From: Rhineura floridana
Taxonomy: Eukaryota > Chordata > Lepidosauria > Squamata > Rhineuridae
NCBI RefSeq assembly: GCF_030035675.1
Contig: NC_084483.1
Span: 148,153,425-148,217,424 of the forward strand
Direction: 5' to 3'
DNA length: 64,000 nucleotides
A model generated the notes under the pieces. The model did not search any database, was not told the origin of the DNA, and saw only the letters and a program-made list of their open reading frames with translations. The position numbers and the translations under genes are program-made. Below are positions 20,924 to 33,500 of the stretch, piece by piece (positions within the stretch are counted from its first letter, which is position 1; each line of letters begins with the position of its first letter).

Positions 20924-23385
20924 ATGGTAGACCCGAGGGTCAGGGAGGGGGGGGTTGCTGTGGTCTATAGGAGCTCCATCTCCCTCTGCAAGCACCCTGT
21001 CCATGTGACTACTAGTCTGGAGTGTTTGCACCTTGTGTTGGGTCAGCAGGACAGACTGGGGATTCTGTTGGTGTACCACCCACCCTGCTGCCCAACAGAC
21101 TCCCTAGCCGAGCTGATGGAGGTGGTCTCGAGTGTACAGTTGAGATCCCCCAGACTGTTGGTTCTGGAGGATGTCAACATCTATGCTGAGGCCATCTTAT
21201 CCGGGGCAGCTCAGGATTTCATGGTTTCCATGACAACCATGGGACTATCCCAATATGCCATTGGCCCAACACATGTAGCAGGGCATACTCTATACTTGGT
21301 TTTTGCAACTGGACATGGAGATGGTGATCTGAATGTGGGGGGCCTTACATAAGCCCCTCTGTCATGGACAGATCACTGCTTGCTGAAGTTTAGACTTACA
21401 GCAGCTTTTTCCCTCTGCAAGGGTGAGGGACCTATTAAGTTGGTCTGCCCCCAGAGACTAATAGATCCCGATGGTTTCCAAAGGGCTCTTGGGAGTTTTC
21501 CGGCTCATAGGGCTGGTGCTCCTGTCGAAACCCTGGTTGAACTGTGGAATACAGAAATGACCCGGGAGGTTTTTTTGCTGCCACTATCAAATCATCAATC
21601 TGCCACCCAGCAGAGCTCTTCAGAATTGTCCGGGGGCTATTACATGCTGGCCCAAAGGACATGATAGAACCATCTGAATGTATTTGCTGTAATAAATTTG
21701 CCAGGTACTTCCAGGATAAAATCTTTAGCATCCGCCAGGACTTAGACTCCACGGTTATAGCAGGTGAATCAAGTGGCGTATCCAGAGCACAGCCTTCTCC
21801 CGATTTCTTGGATGAGTTTCAGTTGGTGCAGCTTGAGGACGTTGACAAGGTGCTTGGACAGGTTCGTGCAACCACTTCTGTGCTGGATCCTTGCCCTTCT
21901 TGGCTAATAAAAGCTAGCAGGGATGGAACAGCCGGCTGGGCCAGGGAAGTGATTAATGCCTCTCTGTGAGAGGGGGTGGTTCCTGGCTGCCTGAAAGAGG
22001 TGGTACTGAGACTACTCCTGAAGAGACTCTCCCTGGTTCCAGAAAATCTTAATAATTATTGGCCAGTAGCAAATGTTCCATTCCTGGGCAAGGTCCTTGA
22101 ACAAGTGGTGGAAGGTCAGCTCCAGACACTCTGGGATGAGACCGATTATCTGGATCCATTTCAGTCAGGTTTCAGGCCTGCTTTTGGCATGGAAACAGCC
22201 TTGGTCGCCCTGTATGATGACCTTTGTCGGGAGAAAGACGGGGAGTGTGACTCTGTTGATTCTTCTTGATCTCTCAGCGGCTTTCGATACCATCGACCAT
22301 GCTATCCTTCTGAGAAGCCTGGCTGAGTTGGGAGTGGGAGGGACTGCATGGTGGTGGTACTGCTCCTACCTGGCGGGTTGCCTCCAGAAGGTGGTGCTTG
22401 GGAAGCATTGCTCGGCACTCTGCACTCTCCAGTATGGGGTTCCACAGGGGTCAGTTCTGTCCCCCATGCTGTTCAACATCTACATGAAACCTTGGGTGTG
22501 GTCATCCGGAGCTTTGGAGTGCGCTGCCATCAGTGTGCTGATGACACGCAGCTCTACTTCTCCTTTTCATCTTCTTCAGGTGAGGCTGTCAATGTGCTGA
22601 ACTGGTGCCTGACTGTGACAATGGACTGGATGAGGACAAATAAACTGAGGCTCAATCCAGACAAGACTGAGATGCTGCTAGTGGGTGGTTCTTCTGACCG
22701 GATGGTGGATGTCCAACCTGTCCTGGATGGGGTTGCACTCCCCCTGAAGAAGCAGGTTCATAGCTTGGGGGTTCTCGTAGAACCATCTCTGTCACTTGAG
22801 GCTCAGATAGTCTCGGTGGCACGGAGTGCCTTCTACCAACTTCAGTTGGTGGCCCAGCTGCGCCCCTATCTGGACAGAGATAACCTCACTTCAGTTGTCC
22901 ATGCTCTGGTAACTTCCAAGTTAGATTACTGCGACGTGGGGCTGCCTTTGAAGACGGTTCGGAAACTGCAGCTTGTGCAAAATGCAGCAGCCATATTGGT
23001 AACAGGGACCAGACAGTTTGAACATAGAAAACTGATTCTGGCCCGCTTGCATTGGCTGCCTGTACGTTTCCGAGCTCGACTTAAGGTGCTGGTTTTAACC
23101 TATAAAGCCTTACACGGCTTGGGACCACAATACCTGATGGAACGCCTCTCCCTATATGAACCCACCCGTACACTATGCTCAACATCCAAGGCCCTTCTCC
23201 AGATGCCTACTCCTTGGGAAGCTGGGAGTCTGGCAACAAGGGAGAGGGCCTTCTCAGTGGTGGCCCCCAAATTATGGAATCTTCCTGATGAGGTGCGACT
23301 AGTGCCAACACTTATCTTTTCGGTGCCAGGTCAAGACTTTCCTGTTCTCCCAGGCATTTTAGCATGTGTTTTTAAATTGTTTTAA
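20924..23385 (+). pseudogene. L2-type LINE endonuclease-RT pseudogene
   Basis: Endonuclease pieces read GGVAVVYRSSISLC, LVYHPPCCPTDSLAELM and LLVLEDVNIYAEA. RT pieces in shifted frames read [68 protein letters not shown] and LRLNPDKTEMLLVGGSSDRM. The C-terminal frame is open from 22348 to 23385. At least four frame changes or stops divide the ORF. Confidence 0.8.
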
Positions 23386-23519
23386 TTGTGTTTTCAATTG
23401 TTTTTAAAAGATGTGTTTTAAATTTGTATAATTGTTTTTAATTACTGTAAACCGCGCAGAGAGCTTCGGCTATGGGGCAGTATATAAATACAATAAATAA
23501 ATTAATTAAAATTAAAATC

Positions 23520-24090
23520 ATGTTAAAGCTCTCCTAGCAGAAACAGAAAAAATAGTTGCAGCTCAGCTTAAAACCGTACTAACTGAATGAGCATAGATTT
23601 AATTTAAAACCTCATTAAAACAAACAATGCTTAGGGTTTGTTTTAAAACACATATTTGTTCAAAAGGCCTCAGTGAATAAACAGATATTCACTAGCTGCG
23701 AAAAGACCATAAAGGTAGTGCCAGGCAAGCCCTTCTAGGGAGGCTATTCCGTATCTGAAGGACAACCACTTTGAAGACCTCTTCCTTTGCAGTCACGCAG
23801 CTCACTTCACTTTGCAGGCCATACCAACGAGGATGTTCAGGTTTGGTCATATGGGAGAGGAGGTGGCAATCTTTCAGGCAACCTGGTCCCAAACCCTTTA
23901 AAGCGGGCCCAGAACCAAACTGTGATGCCCAGGCCCAGTTAATAGCGCCAAATAAATTTTATTACATAGTCACAGATCTGACAACCCACTGAATAGTCTT
24001 ATGACACTATCTTGAACCAGCTGCAGTTTCTGGGTCATTTTTAAAGGCAGTGCCACATACAACACATTGATGTAGTCTACATGGGAGGTT
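23520..24090 (-). repeat. L2-type LINE fragment, reverse
   Basis: The block 'ccagctgcagtttctgggtc' with 'acattgatgtagtctacatg' is the reverse of L2 RT sequence (compare 36.06 kb and 33.1 kb). Confidence 0.5.
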
Positions 24091-24822
24091 CTGACTTTTC
24101 ACACGTTTTGTCCCCACAAGAGCATCCCCAGCAAACCTTGAAGGCTACAGCGGGGTCAGACCCCCACCTGAGATCTGGTCTCCTAATGGGTCTCTCACAC
24201 TGGCCCCAGCACAGGTCTCTCACAATCCCACTACTAGGCACCACTATGTGACACTCTGTAACACAATACTGCCCTGATACTGTGCCTTAGTCTCCTTCAC
24301 AGATTGCTACGTAGTGTCTGGGTGCAGTTACAGGCCACAACCCCCCTGTATCTTTCTGCCTTTAAAGATTACAGCCCTGGGTTGCTTTGGATACCTCCTG
24401 CTGTTACACTATCCCTTCACCGCTGCCGCCATTGATATTGTTCCTAGCTTTGGTATTTGCTCTGCCCACCCTTCTGGTCTGTAATATCCCAGCCAAGGAT
24501 CAGGCATGTTGTTAAACCAAAACTATTTATTTATTAACACAAGGAATAAACAACATTACTTTAAGTTCAGTTAACATGTATGTTGTTACATATAATAGTT
24601 TTCTCTTTATATATTTTAGTCCTAAAACTTGCTTCACTACCCGCCTAAACAGAAATCCTCCCCTCCAAAACCCAGAACCAACGACCAATTAACCAACCCC
24701 CTCTCCAACTGTCATTCTCTCATTTATACCTTCAATCACCCAGATGCTCAGCCAATCACAACTCCTCTCACTCACTCTACTTACCACATTTACCCTACAA
24801 AACTGACACTATAATTACTGTA
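24091..24822 (-). repeat. Unclassified repeat-like sequence
   Basis: On the - strand it has an A-rich 'aataaatagttttggtttaa' and long non-coding sequence. An old retroelement leader or LTR-like piece is possible but not shown. Confidence 0.25.
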
Positions 24823-25060
24823 TAGTAGGGCCCTGCTTCTCGGCGCCCTGCTTTTTGGCGTTCTGCTAATATGGCGCCAGCGGGGCAATCAGCTGGAGGG
24901 GGGCTGGAGCTCCCCGCGCTCCAGCTTATCTCGTAGGAGGAGGGGAAGATCAGCTGTAGTGCGCTACATATGATCTCCTCTTCTGGCGCGATCAGACTCC
25001 CACACTCAAGCTGATCGCACCGGAGGAGGGGAAGATCAGACTCCCACACTCCAGCTGGTC
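24823..25060. mobile_element. Tigger-like MITE, right end lost
   Basis: The start 'tagtagggccctgcttctcg' and interior 'cggggcaatcagctggaggg' match the 17530-17794 copy; the right end is not clear. Confidence 0.6.
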
Positions 25061-25231
25061 ATACCGCAAGGTTTTTTGCATATTAGTGAATTCCTTCAGA
25101 TTGAAATGGCCCAAGCAATTTGTGTGGCTGTGTGCCACAGTTTGATTCAGATAAGATTTTAGACATTACCACCAACAAAAAGGAACAATCAACTCTGGAC
25201 CAAAATATTGCACTTTTGCTTTGCCAGATAT

Positions 25232-25339
25232 CTAACAAGTATGTGGGGTGTATTTTGAGTTCTTTAAAAGGAACAAAATATCTGTTGCTGATGGTCTTTG
25301 AGATGGCACATTTGAAAGCAGTTTCTTAATTAGGAATTT
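25232..25339 (-). CDS. EIF2AK2: EIF2AK2 last coding exon
   Basis: The acceptor is tttgtttacag. It encodes [20 protein letters not shown] then [14 protein letters not shown] and TAG. The QRPSA motif is the kinase subdomain XI arginine; the final HTC equals the human PKR ending. Confidence 0.94.
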   Translation of the reverse strand, partial: KFLIKKLLSNVPSQRPSATDILFLLKNSKYTPHTC

Positions 25340-28300
25340 CTGTAAACAAAGAAGAGAATAATCTTTTTAAGATTACAATGGGCATGGACAAAACAACCTA
25401 TAGAAATGCTTTACTGCAGTATACCTCTTCCGGAAATTTCTTGACAAATGTTTCGGGAAATTTGCCTTGTCTTATGTTCTTCAACACCTGAAAAATCACA
25501 CGGAGTCTAATTAATTGCCACTTAAGAATACCTCTCATGACACAAATTTCACTGGCAAAGTCCAAAGCTACAGTTTTGAGGGAAACACCAGCGGCCTAAC
25601 TTTCCAAACATAGAAAATTGAATGCCTCCCACATTTGTAAGTTGGATTAAGTGTGTATGTCTGCTTGCATTGTTCCAGGACCTATGGAGAGAACACCCAA
25701 CACCATGCTATGATATAATTTATTACAGTATGGGATACAGCACAGAGGATAAAAGACTCTACTTTCAACCTGAAGCCTGGGTTCTTTTGGGTTTCATGGC
25801 CCTTACAGCAAACAGTCTGATCTATTTGAAGGGCCTACAAACACACACTACCCCAAATTTCAAGGCATTGCAAAAAACCTTTCATAGTGGACACAAAGGG
25901 CAGTGATGCAAGAAGGAAGCAATCTCGGAGATTCAATTGGGGTTCAAAGCATCAATGTTATTGTCCTACTTTACAGCTCCTGTAGGATGCAGCAGCATGT
26001 TAGGATCCCCTTAAAAATTACAAGTCTACTCAAATTTGCAAAGGAGGCTTGGCAAGTCTCTTACTCCATTGTTAAAGGAGGTCTGAGTCTCTACACATCA
26101 TTCAGGGTCCAGCTATACTATATTGTTCATATCAAATTCCTTCCACCCAGGGTCATTCCAATGTCCAGTCCCCTATTTTTTCTTGTCCCACTTTGAGTCT
26201 ACCCTGTCTAGACTTTCTCTGCTACCTCCAAAGTTGTGGCGGTTATGTTAGGATTGCATTTTAGTACTTAGAGTAGACCCACTGAAATGAATGAACATAG
26301 ATTAGCCATGCCCATTAATGAGTCAGCTGTGTCAGATTTAGCAAAGTGTGAGAACTGGAACAGTTTCCAGCTACCTCTCCACAGTTACATTTTATAGAGA
26401 CACTCAGGCATTCACTCATGGAGAAATTGAAAGAATTAATGAACTTCCTCATGCTCTGAAATCTGCAGCAGATGAAGTCCAACATACCCTTAAAAATGGG
26501 ACAATGGCCCACCTCTCCCTCGGAAGGCAGGATTCACAATGTGTAGCCACATCCAAAAATGTATACCACTGGAATGTGGTATACAGACACAAGCGTCCTT
26601 CAGGTGTTCCACTTATGTTAACTGTTATTTTGTTGCTATTTAACTGTTATATATTGTCTTTAATGGTTATGTGTATATGACAAACAAACTTGAAATTTCT
26701 AAATAAAAGGTCGTATATAAGGGTTTTAAATCAATAAAATAATGAACATGAGGAGGTTTGATCTGCACATTTGTTGGAAGGTCCTCGTGTGTACACACAC
26801 AGGGCTTCCTTCAGGTATTCAGCGAATGTGTGAAGTGGCAGGGTCACCCACCTCAAACCCCACTTTCTTTAATCACGTGAGCAAAATACCTGAAGGATCA
26901 AGAAGTGTGATTTACTTAGTAAGAGAAGCCAGGATTCCAGCTCAGAATAAGCCTAGCCTCACCTGGTGCAGACTGTTGACTGTAAAAATTGCATCATCTC
27001 GCCATACTTTTGAATCAGATACAATTTGGAGGAGGGCGGAACTCAGTAACAGCTGGAGTATAAATTTATACTTGAAGAATGCAAACTCTCACAGTTCCAC
27101 TCTGTCCTCCTGCATATATATAACTATTTGGCATGCTGTCTCTCATCTCTCACTCTCTCGCACGAGAGAGAGGGGGGGAGAGAGAGGGGGAGAGAGGGGG
27201 GGGAGAGAGAGGGAGAGAGAGGGGGGGAGAGAGGGGGGAGAGAGGGGGGGAGAGAGGGGGGGGAGAGAGGGGGGGAGAGAGAGAGAGAGGAGAAAATATG
27301 CATACACATGCAAGGGAGATGCTTGCAAGCAAAATGACTCTCTGGTGACCTAAAACGGGAATGCACTATATGAAAATTATACTTGTGTTCACAAACTTAC
27401 AAAACAACTGCCAACATTGAAGCAATGCATATACATTTCCGGTTTCTGTGGCCAATAGATGGTGATGGGGGCAGCCAATTAGTTGTTCTTCCCAACAAAA
27501 CTCTTCCCATCTCCCTGACAACACTGCAGCTATTTCACTGACTCTGAAGGAAATAGCTCCAGGAGGTTGCTTTTTCCAGACAATTGCTCTTTAGCAAGCA
27601 TGTACACATGAATATGCCCCTTTCTCCTTCTGTCCTGCCCCTTTCATTCCTTGCAACTGCATGGGGGCCCCACTTGTGCCCACATATCTTCTATACAATT
27701 ATGTGAAGAAAAACAAGCTGTTTAAAGAAAGGGAGAAATCTTTTCAGATTATTTACCTTCAGTCTTTCATGACAAGTCTCAAATGCACAAAGCATTTCAA
27801 ATAAAATTAATCCTAATGGGAAAATATCCACTTCCATTCCATAATGGCTCCCCACCTGCGGACAGTACAAGCACTTTAGGTCTCAAGAACATGTTCTAAC
27901 AGAACAATTTCACAGAGATTAACCATGAAAGTCAGCAGTCGCCAAGAGGGCACATTTCAAATTTTGAGAGAGTGCTGAGGACATGGTTACAAATTGGGAG
28001 TGTGGCGTAACACAAATGGCTGCCACGGGTTGTGTGGCACAATACACACAGATGGCGAAGCTTTTCCCATAATTGTATTTCCGTAATAGAAAAGGCTTAA
28101 CCTGTTGAAGCGATGCCTGCTATACAGCTGTTTAAGGCACAAGAACCCAATTTTTTCCCAAACCTAGACCAAAGCCTAGGTTGCCATCCTGTACCCACTT
28201 ACCTAAAGTAAGCCAATTAAACACAAAGAGACTTACTTCTAAGTAGACATGTATACTATCGTACTGTAAGTTACTGTACAGTGAATTCTTAATGAGTTCC

Positions 28301-30501
28301 TGGTCTTCAGCTCCTGCAAAGCAGGATACATGCCTAAGCCTCTTTGCAAACTTTATGAAGAGGGGGATTCCTTAACATTCACCTACACTTATTGTGTTGT
28401 AATATTTGCAGAAAATCAGTTCTACAAACTACATGATCTCAGGTGAACCCAGCACAGGAAAGATGCATCCTGGTTGCTAGGAAAAAAGGGCAAAGTAGGG
28501 AAATTCTGAGGACTTGGGGGGGGGGAAACAGAAGCAGGAAAAGGGCATTAAAAGGGAGGGCAAAACAGCAGCTCTTTAAGAGCACAGGGATTCCTATTGC
28601 GTGATGTCCAGTCAACTCATTTATCAATCACAGCTCTGACATCACTCATTGGCTAAAAATACTGACAGGCAGGAGCAGCTAGGCTGGCTCATTTCACATA
28701 AATCGCTTAGAAGGGTACCTGCACATGTTGCTCCATAACTTTCTTTCTAGGAGAGCCACTTTTTTTTTTTTTTTTAAGAAAGCTCATATACTAGGCTACC
28801 TGCTGGGGGCATCAATGAAGGCTTTTGCAGGCACCCACAGGTGATAGGTTGGTGACCGCTAGTATAGGCCTTATGTATTTCTGCGTGCATTTTGGCATTT
28901 TTAATTTAAAAACTGACTATAAAATTGTTTGGCTGATTGTTTCTTTTCCAAATAAGTGCTTCAAATGCCCACTCAGTCATTCAGCTAACTGAATGACTTT
29001 GAGACAATCACTTCCTCTCAATCTCAATTATAGGGTTGCTGTGATAATATGGTTGTGGTATGGGGGGGGGGAGAAGAGAGACTGCCATGCCCTGAGTGAC
29101 GCCCTTCAAGGAAGAAGGAATGTTGTAATTGATTTTAAAAAGTGCTCTCCAGCACCAAGTTTATCTGGAGAACTTCATGTGAGTTTCCTCTAGTTTTTGT
29201 AACAGTTTTGTAACCTCAATGATGTTTTGGATAAGCAGGTCTCTGGTGTGTGATTAGGCCAACCATCATGTTTGTCTGCTCTTCAGAGATTCTACAAGAA
29301 CAGCCCCACTAGATGTGGCCAAATGCCCATCTAGTTCAGCATTATAGTGGCCAACTGGATCCCCGTGGGAAGCGCACAAGCAGGATCTTTCTTTTCCCCG
29401 CTTGTGACTCCCAGCAACTGGTATTCTGAGGCCTCCTACCTCTGACAGTGGAATCACACAATAGTGCAGATCAGTCCGAATGGGTGCTTGCATACACAAA
29501 ACAAATGAACTGGGAGAAAAGCATCAATACATATACAAATTTAAAATTACCTGTTCGGGGGCCATGTATGATACTGTTCCCCTGTTTTGCGTCCGCTGTA
29601 CTGAAAGGTCATCTACACCTGATGTTACCAGTCCAAAATCACCTATTTTTATTTTATTGTCTCTAGATATGAATATATTTATAGGCTGTGAAAGCAAGAA
29701 ACAAAAAAAATTGTGTATCAGACATACAAGTTAATAAGTTTTTTATGAGCATGGGCCAGTTGAGTAGTTATCCTAGAGAGTCTGTACCACCTCAGCTTCT
29801 TATTTATTTTAGAAAATTTCTACCCTGCCTTTTGGTGGCTCAAGGTGTCTTCCAGATTAAAAACCCCAACAAAAACTGTAAGGTGTTACAGGGAGGTTTC
29901 AGTCTGACATTGATTCTATCAGTCACCACTACACACGCTCACCGAAAGAAACTATTCTCAGGCTATGGTCTGAAGGCACATGAGGCCACCACCTTGCTGA
30001 AGTTAAGCAGGTCTGGGTCTAGTCAGTGCCACCTGGGAACCACATGTATGCCACCTTGGGTTCTATGATGAAAGAAAGGTGGGGTGCAAATGTAATAAAC
30101 GAATAAATATTTGCATCTCTCCTTTCTTCAGCACAGAAGGGAGGGTGGGCATCCAGACCAGGCATCCAATGAAATGTGGGCATGACTAAGGGAGCATGTT
30201 CAATGTAGGAGGTTGAGCAAGGGCAAACATTAACTGAGCAGAAAGGACAAGCATTCTCCGTCCTGTGCTATGGATTTCTGACAGAATATTTACCGAGACC
30301 TTTCACAGGTGCCATGGTAAATACTGGCAGTTACGCTGGTGCCCATGGGCACCACATTGGTGACCCTTGGTTTTATGGAAAGAAATCTATGAGCCTCCAG
30401 ATGCGGTTGGACTCTAGCTCCCATCAGCCCCAGCCAAAATAGACAACGGTCAGGTATGTTGGGAGTAGTAGTCCAGTAGTCCAGCCCACACACACACACA
30501 C

Positions 30502-30535
<34 letters not shown>

Positions 30536-30548
30536 ACACACACTCACT

Positions 30549-30579
<31 letters not shown>

Positions 30580-33500
30580 ACACACACAGAGCTGGACAGG
30601 AGCAGCCACCACAAGGCCACAGAGCGGCCCTCCTAAAACATATTTCTGCTGCTTAGCTGAACAGGGTTGCACAGGCACACGGATGATGCCACGGATGATG
30701 CATCCACACAGTCCCCCACCTCACTGACACCTTGTCCCGCCCCAGAACAGGGCAACCAGGTAAGTGGCAGTGACAATAATGTCAGGAGGGTGGCCACTAA
30801 AGCAGGCCGTCATCTGGGGGTTTCATGGCCTCCTCTTTTTGAAATGAAAACTTGGGGCTGCCTTCTTGGCCCTGAAAAGGAGCCTACCCACCCCCCACCC
30901 CCCATTACCTGTCCTCCTCCACTTGAGGAAAGGCAGGCTGCGGTACATTTGATTGCCACCCTGGAGGGACAAACCAGCAGCAGTTTCTGTTCACCCAAAC
31001 CTGCCTTTTCAGCTTAGAATTTGGAGACTGTGGCTGAGAGGAAGAAGCTTCAGGCAACACTAAGGGGTGGTGCACAGATACCAGCAGGACCTAGCATTTA
31101 AACAGTGCAATAAGATTTTTTTAACTTTTGCCCTAGCCAGGGTGGGGAGGAGTGAGATCTGAGGCAGCATAAAGTCTCAGGCCACCACTGTCCCTGGCCT
31201 CATGAAGAGGCACAGCATGTCTCCCTGGGGACAAGGGGAGATCATTTTTTGCTTAGCTACCAGGGCCAGCCAAAACCAGTGGTTCCATAGAATGTGCACA
31301 CAGAACTAGAAGGCAAGAGGTTTGGTCAAGGGGATGGAGGCTTTAGACTTGAAATGACTCAGAGAAATCAAGGAATGAGATAGTCTAATTAAACTGTTTA
31401 ATATTTTATGTGCATTTCTATATTATTGTTGTTGTTGTTGTTGTTATTGTTGTTATTAACTCACACTTCACCCTAAGGTCTCAGGGCGGGTTACAATAGT
31501 TTAGAATACAATGATATAAAAATTAACAACAACTTAAAATTACAACCTGACAAAAAATAAGATGGGTCCTAAAATAAACATCTCAGGTATCAAAGGGCAG
31601 GACAAAGAGGTGTGTCTTCAGCACTCATTGAAAACTGTACAGTGAGGTTGCCAGACACACCTCTGTGTAAGCTCCTTAGTAATACATCCTCTGAGCCTCC
31701 AGGATGGGACTAGGTGAACCTTTCGCTAAAAACGTAGCTAGCTAGCAGCTTCTGTTCAACATTTACATTTTTTCATTCACACCTGAAATTGTAATTATCT
31801 AGTCTACATACCTTGAGATCTCTATGAATTAAGTCTTTGGAATGAATATACTTCACCCCTTTCACTATTTGCTGGAATTTAATTTTGACATCTTCTTTAT
31901 AGCTTTCTTTTTCACTTTCTGTACGAATCCAATTTTCTAGTGTTCCCTTCTCACAATATTCCATCATTATAAAGAGGCAGTCAGCTTCCATTAACCTGTT
32001 AAAAATTTAAAATAAAAACAGATCACATTATTTGTGTATTTATTTAATTGTACTTATGAATCGCTTCCTATGAGACATTTCAAAGTGATTAACATCAAAA
32101 ATAAAAACAGATTAAAAAATCAAAACAATTTCATATATAAATTCAAGGCAGATAAAAACTGGAATGAAAAATCTCTACTTCAAAGGCTGGTTGAAAAAGG
32201 AAGTCTTCAATAGGCAACACAACAAGAGACAGCATCGATCTGATATATTTATCCCCATTAACTACCAGGCTAAGTTCAAGGTTCTGGTTTTGGTGTATAA
32301 AGCCCTATACAGATTGGGACCAGGAAACCTAAAAGATCATCTTACCCCTTATATACTCGGTTGATCACTATGCTCTGCAGGTGAGGGCCTCCTGCAGGTA
32401 TCATCTTACCAGGAGGTCCATTCTGCACAACGTAGGAAGTGGACCTTTCGTGTTGTGGCACCTACCCCTTGGAATTTCTCCCCTTAAATATTAGACAGGT
32501 GCTATCTCTGTTATCTTTTCGGCGCCTACTGAAGACCTTCCTCTTTCAAGAAGCCTTTTAAGTAAAGACCTTATTTCCAGTCTGTCTGTGTTGTAACTGC
32601 TTTTTAAGATGTTTTAAAGCTTTTTTTAAAAAGATGTTTTTAAAGATATTTTGTTTTAATATGTTTTGCTTTAATGTATTTTAAAGTCTGTTTTCATGAT
32701 GTTTTAGAGTGTTTTCAGTGTTTTGTTTGCTGCCCTGGGCTCCTACTGAGAGAAAGGGCGGGATATAAATTTAACTGATTGGTGAATTGATAGATTAAGG
32801 GAGTAGATGTCACAATGCCAAAGGTCTAATTCCTACATCATACAGAATGGACCTCCTGATAAGATGGTATCTGCAGGATGCCCTCTCCTGCATAATGCAG
32901 CAGTAGTTTGGGTATATAAAGGGTGAGACGTTATTTTAGGTATCCTGGTCCAAAGCTGTATTGTGGTTTGTATACCAGTACCAGCACACTGTTAGCTAAT
33001 TGAAAGTCAGTGCAATTCTTTTAGCAGCAGCTTAACATGGTGGTGACAGTCTATCCCAGTGAACAGTCAAGCTGCTGCATTTTGCACTAGCTGCATTTTG
33101 CAGCTTCCAGGCCAACCTCAGAGGCAGCCTCACAGAGTATATTGTAGCAATCCAACCTGGAGGATACCAGCGCATGGACAACAGTGATCAGGCTCCCACA
33201 GTCTAGAAAAGGCCATCGATATCTTACCAACTGAAGTTGGTAAAAGGCTCTCCTAGCCACTGAGGTTACCTAGCCCTCTAGTGACAGAGAAGGACCCTAG
33301 CTCCAACATATTTCTTCATGAAAATTAATGCTGAGACCAGCAAGGTTTACCTACAGCCAAATTTATCTTCAGCTACAGCTGGTCTTAGAGTTAAGGCTCT
33401 TAACTGACATGTAAAAAATCAAGAGAGGTCAGTTTCTACATCAGAGTCACTGTTAGTTCCTAAATCAAAGCTGCCGCCAAACTGCCTAGTTTATTATTTA

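Larger units (their letters stand above)
20220..23515 (+). mobile_element. Long L2-type LINE (about 3.3 kb), decayed
   Basis: The order is 5' UTR with a CTG/CCTG repeat, an endonuclease-like region (about 20.9-21.4 kb), a linker, RT (about 22.0-23.4 kb) and a 3' UTR ending 'gctatggggcagtatataaa' plus an A-rich tail. A short 'atcatgt' at both ends (20220 and 23517) is a possible target duplication but could be chance. It is a different subfamily from the 1-kb and 36-kb copies. Confidence 0.8.

Noticed and set aside
27124-27366. Ser/Pro-rich and Gly/Glu-rich open frames on both strands
   Set aside because: Artefact of the GA-rich microsatellite.
29955-30040. Possible 5S rRNA gene
   Set aside because: Only part of 5S is matched, with gaps, and a LINE-like tail follows; read as a SINE.
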